From an uncultured Chloroflexaceae bacterium (GTDB lineage Bacteria; Chloroflexota; Chloroflexia; Chloroflexales; Chloroflexaceae), in contig CAKZQX010000227.1 of the NCBI GenBank assembly GCA_937141995.1, forward strand, positions 1 to 10,295: DNA of 10,295 nt, given 5' to 3'. The position numbers were made by a program, and so were the translations under genes. Each line of letters opens with the position of its first letter. The first letter of the stretch is position 1. Below, in pieces: positions 7,378 through 10,295 of the stretch. The notes below the pieces were generated by a model. That model saw nothing but the letters and a program-made list of their open reading frames with translations, had not been told where the DNA came from and did not search any database.

Positions 7378-8190
7378 ATGTCAACAGAGACTTCGTTTAT
7401 CGCTGATGTAGACCCGAACCAGCCGCCACCACCAGATGTATTGCCGGATTATAGCCGGTTTGTTACTGAGGATGATGCGCCTTTGGACAACTTTTTCTCG
7501 GAGAAGCAGCAACGCCTGCTGGTCGAGCCGGTGTACAGCGCGGGTCTGCGAACCGTGTTGGGACGCCCGATCCTGGCAGCGGCCAATGTGGGGCTGTTCT
7601 ATATCGAGAGCCAGCCGGCGGTGGTCCCCGATGTCCTGCTGAGCCTTGATGTCCAGTTGCCCGAAGACCTCTGGCCGCGCGAGAATCGTTCCTACTACAT
7701 CTGGCGACTGGGCAAACCCCCGGATGTGGCAGTGGAGATTGTCTCCAATAGCGTGGGCGGGGAAGCCAGCCGCAAGCCAACGCTGTATGCGCGCCTGGGG
7801 GTGAGCTATTATGTCGTGTTTGATCCGATGGAGAATCTGCACCAGGGCGTGTTACGGGTGTACGAACTGCGCGGACGCACCTACGTCGAACTGGAGCAGC
7901 CATGGTTGCCCGATGTGGGACTGGGCGTGACCCTCTGGCAGGGGCAATACGAGGAACACTCGGCGGTCTGGGTACGCTGGTGTGACAGCGAGGGTGGAGT
8001 CATTCCGACTGGAGCCGAATTGCTAGTACAGGAGCACCAGCGTGCCGAACAAGAGCGCCAGCGTGCCGAACAAGAGCGCCAGCGCGCCGAGCAGGAACAC
8101 CAGCGTGCCGAGCAGGAATACCAGCGCGCCGAACGTCTGGCAGCCCGGTTGCGGGAACTAGGCATTGATCCGGAAGCAACTGATGGCTAA
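7378..8190 (+). CDS. Uma2-family PD-(D/E)XK nuclease-like protein
   Basis: This 270-residue protein belongs to the Uma2 (DUF820) family, which has a restriction-endonuclease-like fold and no settled biological role. The likely active-site residues are E50, D85 in VVPDVLL, E120 in PDVAVEIVS and K133 in RKPTLYARLGVSYYVVFDP. The core fold ends at about 195. Residues 221-251 are four copies of a QRAEQE(R/H/Y) heptad plus a partial fifth, predicted to form a charged coiled coil for self-association or partner binding. The protein ends LGIDPEATDG, a common end in such proteins. ATG 7378 follows the GT4 stop by 10 bases, with GAGAG just upstream as ribosome site. Its place among glycan genes is probably incidental, since Uma2 genes occur scattered in many copies in Chloroflexota and cyanobacteria. 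Nuclease activity is inferred, not shown. Confidence 0.88.
   Translation: MSTETSFIADVDPNQPPPPDVLPDYSRFVTEDDAPLDNFFSEKQQRLLVEPVYSAGLRTVLGRPILAAANVGLFYIESQPAVVPDVLLSLDVQLPEDLWPRENRSYYIWRLGKPPDVAVEIVSNSVGGEASRKPTLYARLGVSYYVVFDPMENLHQGVLRVYELRGRTYVELEQPWLPDVGLGVTLWQGQYEEHSAVWVRWCDSEGGVIPTGAELLVQEHQRAEQERQRAEQERQRAEQEHQRAEQEYQRAERLAARLRELGIDPEATDG
8038..8130 (+). repeat. in-frame 21-base tandem repeat coding for a heptad coiled coil
   Basis: Units start at 8038, 8059, 8080, 8101 and 8122 (partial). The first two 21-base units are identical and the later ones differ mostly at third codon positions. Each unit encodes seven residues (QRAEQER or similar), so gain or loss of a unit keeps the frame and changes coiled-coil length. 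The pattern favours expansion by slippage or unequal crossing-over followed by synonymous drift. Confidence 0.9.
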
Positions 8191-8210
8191 TACTTGCCGG
8201 CTTACGATCT

Positions 8211-8366
8211 ATGTTGAGGTTGCAGATACGAGTACGGAATTATAAAGCTCTGGCTGCCGAACTCCCCAGGGTCACTATACATATGAGTGACACCGATAAT
8301 CTGGTTGAAGTAGTTATGATAGGCTTGAACCTTGACTGGACCGATGTAATAAATACGTTGCTATGA
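8211..8366 (+). pseudogene. relic of the 3' part of a GT4 glycosyltransferase gene
   Basis: From 8247 the sequence aligns without gaps for 34 codons with 6984-7085 of the upstream GT4 gene. By hand I count about 72 of 102 identical bases and about 17 of 34 identical residues. The match starts at the second half of the EX7E region (ALAAELP versus AMAAGLP) and runs through TDNLVE/TDDLVE and GLNLDWTDV/GLTFDWADV, then meets a TGA at 8364-8366. An open frame of 51 codons exists from ATG 8211, but 8211-8246 does not match collinearly. There is no room for the N-terminal domain, so this cannot be a working enzyme. It is either a decayed tandem paralogue or a fragment left by rearrangement around the Uma2 gene. 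No ribosome site is apparent. Confidence 0.7.
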
Positions 8367-8367
8367 T
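8359..8367 (+). promoter_or_regulatory. possible extended -10 element for the membrane protein gene
   Basis: TGCTATGAT fits an extended -10 (TGn plus TATGAT, five of six consensus bases), 18 bases before ATG 8386. It would give a leader of only about 12 bases and has no good -35. Weak evidence. Confidence 0.2.
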
Positions 8368-8385
8368 ATCGAAACCTGATTACTT

Positions 8386-9324
8386 ATGAAACGCTATCCT
8401 GGATTAAAATTTTGGAGCAAGCTGTTACTCTCATTGGGATTACTAATATTCATCTTTCGCTCGATTGACTTAGACACATTCTGGCAGACCCTGCAATCGG
8501 CCTATATTCCACTGATCATTCTCCAGATCAGTTTATTCTTTCCCGTCCAAATGATCAGTACTTATCGCTGGTACTATATTCTCCGGCAACTTGGGCAACC
8601 AATGCCTTACTGGTCGGCAATGCGCTATACTATGCTTGGTCAGGTCGCTACTCTATTTCTGCCAAGTCGAGTCAGTGGCGATATAGTACGTACAATAGCA
8701 GCTTTTACAGCCACCAACAGCAAAACGATATTAATCCTTTCAGCTATTATTGATAAACTGTCGCTCCTTGCTGCCATTTCAGTATGTGCATTTATAGGTG
8801 TAATATGGTCAGATTTATTATCAAAGAAACCTATCGCCTCACTTGTTGTATTCATCCTGATGACCGCAGTTCTATTGGCATTACTGCTATTTGCGCACTA
8901 TCGTAATCCTACCGTGATATGTTGGTTCGCCTATTTACAAAAGAGACTGCCAAATGTTATCCGCCGTCGTTTGCCAGATATAAACATGAACACTCATTTG
9001 CCATATATGTCTCTGCGCAGTATTTGGATAGTTTTCACGCTTGCCTGTACATTTCAAATCATTGGCACCTTTGCCAATATTATCTTGGCAAGCGCGTTAG
9101 GTCTAAATATAGCCCCAATAGATTGGTTAGCAATTATTGCAATCGTTATCGTAGACAAAATATTCCTACAGGAAAGCCATTGGTTTACAGAAACGTATTT
9201 TTTAAAAAAGTGTTCTCATCGAGCGCAATGGAAAACAGTTAAAAAAAATGAGATTAAAAATATCCGTACGGGACAAGCATTAATTAGTACAAAAGTTGTT
9301 GCCATTGCAGTGTTTAAACTATAA
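8386..9324 (+). CDS. LPG-synthase/YbhN-type polytopic membrane protein, C-terminus probably decayed
   Basis: This 312-residue protein resembles the transmembrane domain family of lysylphosphatidylglycerol synthase (YbhN/AglD, formerly UPF0104), proposed to handle lipid-linked intermediates next to glycosyltransferases. Hydrophobic segments lie near 11-25, 41-57, 116-140, 150-171, 212-237 and 245-257. Family landmarks are RWYYILRQLG (61-70), LPSRVSGDIVR (92-102) and LSAIIDKLSLL (118-128). After about residue 257 the expected motif (PISxGGLGxRE) and last helices are missing; the tail is polar and lysine-rich. The gene is visibly more AT-rich than the GT2, GT4 and Uma2 genes before it. ATG 8386 has no clear ribosome site. 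The stop at 9322-9324 precedes the next start by 12 bases. Family assignment is fairly sure; function as encoded is doubtful. Confidence 0.7.
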   Translation: MKRYPGLKFWSKLLLSLGLLIFIFRSIDLDTFWQTLQSAYIPLIILQISLFFPVQMISTYRWYYILRQLGQPMPYWSAMRYTMLGQVATLFLPSRVSGDIVRTIAAFTATNSKTILILSAIIDKLSLLAAISVCAFIGVIWSDLLSKKPIASLVVFILMTAVLLALLLFAHYRNPTVICWFAYLQKRLPNVIRRRLPDINMNTHLPYMSLRSIWIVFTLACTFQIIGTFANIILASALGLNIAPIDWLAIIAIVIVDKIFLQESHWFTETYFLKKCSHRAQWKTVKKNEIKNIRTGQALISTKVVAIAVFKL

Positions 9325-9336
9325 AAGAGTGACGAT

Positions 9337-10295
9337 ATGAAATTCGCCATTATGTCGCGCATTCTGTCACGCCAACATTCCGGCATGTATACATTCATGA
9401 AGGGATTGCTTCAGGGCATTGAACAGCTTCAGAGCGAACATGAGTATATCTTGCTGGCAGAACCTGGTTACACACTACCAGCCGATCTGAATTTAAACCC
9501 GCAACGTTTCCGTGTACTACCGCTGGCCCCTCCAACAAACACTAGTATTGGTAAATACTGGTGGGATCATGTAGCGGTAGGTCAAGCTTGCAAATTGCTC
9601 AATATTGACGCGCTCTATGCTCCACTACATGTAAGGCCAGTCTATGCACCCTGTCCTGTAGTCGTCCATGTACCCGACATGATGTATCATCGTTTCCCAG
9701 AGCAGTGGCCGTGGCATGCACAGATATATATTCGTCTCTTTGTCAGGCTATTCACTACCCAGGCCGCGCATGTTGTAGCCCTTTCGCAGAGTACCCAGTA
9801 CGATCTAATACAGATTGTCGGCATGGACACCAATCGAGTCACAGTGGTGTATCCTGGAACTCCAGCCGGGTTTGCTCCCTGTTCGCCACAAGATATTGAC
9901 ACAGTATGTGCCACCTATCACCTGACACAGCCATTTATCTTGTTTGTGGGTAGTCTGCATCCACGCAAAAACTTGGTGAGTTTGCTAGAAGCCTTTGAGC
10001 TGATTGCAGACCATATACCCCACGATCTGGTAATTATTGTGTCAAAGCTGTGGCAAAGTGCAGAGATTGAGGAGCGAATACGCCATAGCCCACACAAATC
10101 ACGCATTCGTCACTTCGCCGCTGTGCCACAGTTCGATCTACCACGCTTCTATTCTGCTGCGAACCTTTTCGTCTTTCCGTCTTTATATGAAGGGTTCGGT
10201 TTTCCAGTGCTGGAAGCACTGGCGTGTGGGACGGTTCCGGTCTACTCAAGCATTCCCAGCCATCTGGAAATTACGCAGGGAATCGACCGGGAGGA
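9337..10295 (+). CDS. family 4 glycosyltransferase, 3' end beyond the window
   Basis: The open frame from ATG 9337 runs 319 codons to the window edge without a stop. The protein starts MKFAIMSRIL, and a GAG at 9327-9329 seven bases upstream may serve as ribosome site. HVPDMMYHRFPEQWP (111-125) matches the His/Asp loop of mannosyltransferase-like GT4 enzymes. VYPGTPAGF (171-179) is the linker region. FVGSLHPRKNL (203-213) is the donor-site glycine/lysine motif. The EX7E motif is intact (E285 and E293 in YEGFGFPVLEALACG). About 50-80 residues are probably missing, judging by usual family length. It likely adds a sugar, perhaps mannose or rhamnose, to a lipid-linked glycan at the cytoplasmic face. 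It follows the membrane protein closely and probably shares its transcript. Confidence 0.9.
   Translation, partial: MKFAIMSRILSRQHSGMYTFMKGLLQGIEQLQSEHEYILLAEPGYTLPADLNLNPQRFRVLPLAPPTNTSIGKYWWDHVAVGQACKLLNIDALYAPLHVRPVYAPCPVVVHVPDMMYHRFPEQWPWHAQIYIRLFVRLFTTQAAHVVALSQSTQYDLIQIVGMDTNRVTVVYPGTPAGFAPCSPQDIDTVCATYHLTQPFILFVGSLHPRKNLVSLLEAFELIADHIPHDLVIIVSKLWQSAEIEERIRHSPHKSRIRHFAAVPQFDLPRFYSAANLFVFPSLYEGFGFPVLEALACGTVPVYSSIPSHLEITQGIDRE

Noticed and set aside
8038..8130. Regular 21-base repeats that might suggest a CRISPR or regulatory array
   Set aside because: The units are contiguous with no spacers, stay in frame and encode a heptad coiled coil, with mostly synonymous differences.

Overview
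The window looks like a chromosomal stretch from a moderately GC-rich free-living bacterium. A filamentous phototroph of the Chloroflexota (Chloroflexus/Chloroploca type) is my best guess. The basis is the Uma2-family protein with a QRAEQER heptad tail, a protein style common in Chloroflexota and cyanobacteria, together with an adrenodoxin-reductase-type ferredoxin reductase and several glycosyltransferases. I recognise the style rather than a specific genome, so the assignment is tentative. Every gene I can support is on the + strand.

Layout. Positions 1-220 are non-coding, with an inverted repeat and a possible promoter. Positions 221-1627 encode a complete FprA/adrenodoxin-reductase-type ferredoxin-NADP+ reductase, closed by a good hairpin at 1669-1705. 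From 1790 to the end the window is a surface-glycan or glycolipid cluster: a GT4 glycosyltransferase (1790-2989), an ArnT/PMT-like polytopic glycosyltransferase (3231-4679, possibly with a frame-broken 5' end starting at 3113), a DPM1/GtrB-type GT2 polyisoprenyl-phosphate glycosyltransferase (4888-6102), a second GT4 enzyme overlapping it by 13 bases (6090-7367), a Uma2-family nuclease-like protein (7378-8190), a relic of a GT4 gene (about 8211-8366), an LPG-synthase/YbhN-type membrane protein whose C-terminus looks decayed (8386-9324), and a further GT4 enzyme that runs off the window (9337 to beyond 10295).

How the genes may work together. The GT2 enzyme would load a sugar on polyprenyl phosphate. 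The ArnT/PMT-like protein is the type that uses such a lipid-linked sugar on the outer face of the membrane. The GT4 enzymes would build the glycan on the cytoplasmic face from nucleotide sugars, and YbhN/AglD-like membrane proteins often sit in such clusters. This division of labour is inferred from the families; no substrate can be read from the sequence.

The most interesting observations are signs of rearrangement and decay inside the glycan cluster. A roughly 35-codon copy of the 3' part of the 6090-7367 GT4 gene lies on the far side of the Uma2 gene. The ArnT/PMT-like gene has coding-looking sequence upstream of its first start, reachable from an ATG only by changing a run of six A by one base. 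The YbhN-like gene loses its family signature after about residue 257, and a possible remnant appears in another frame. I see no convincing new defence or genetic system.
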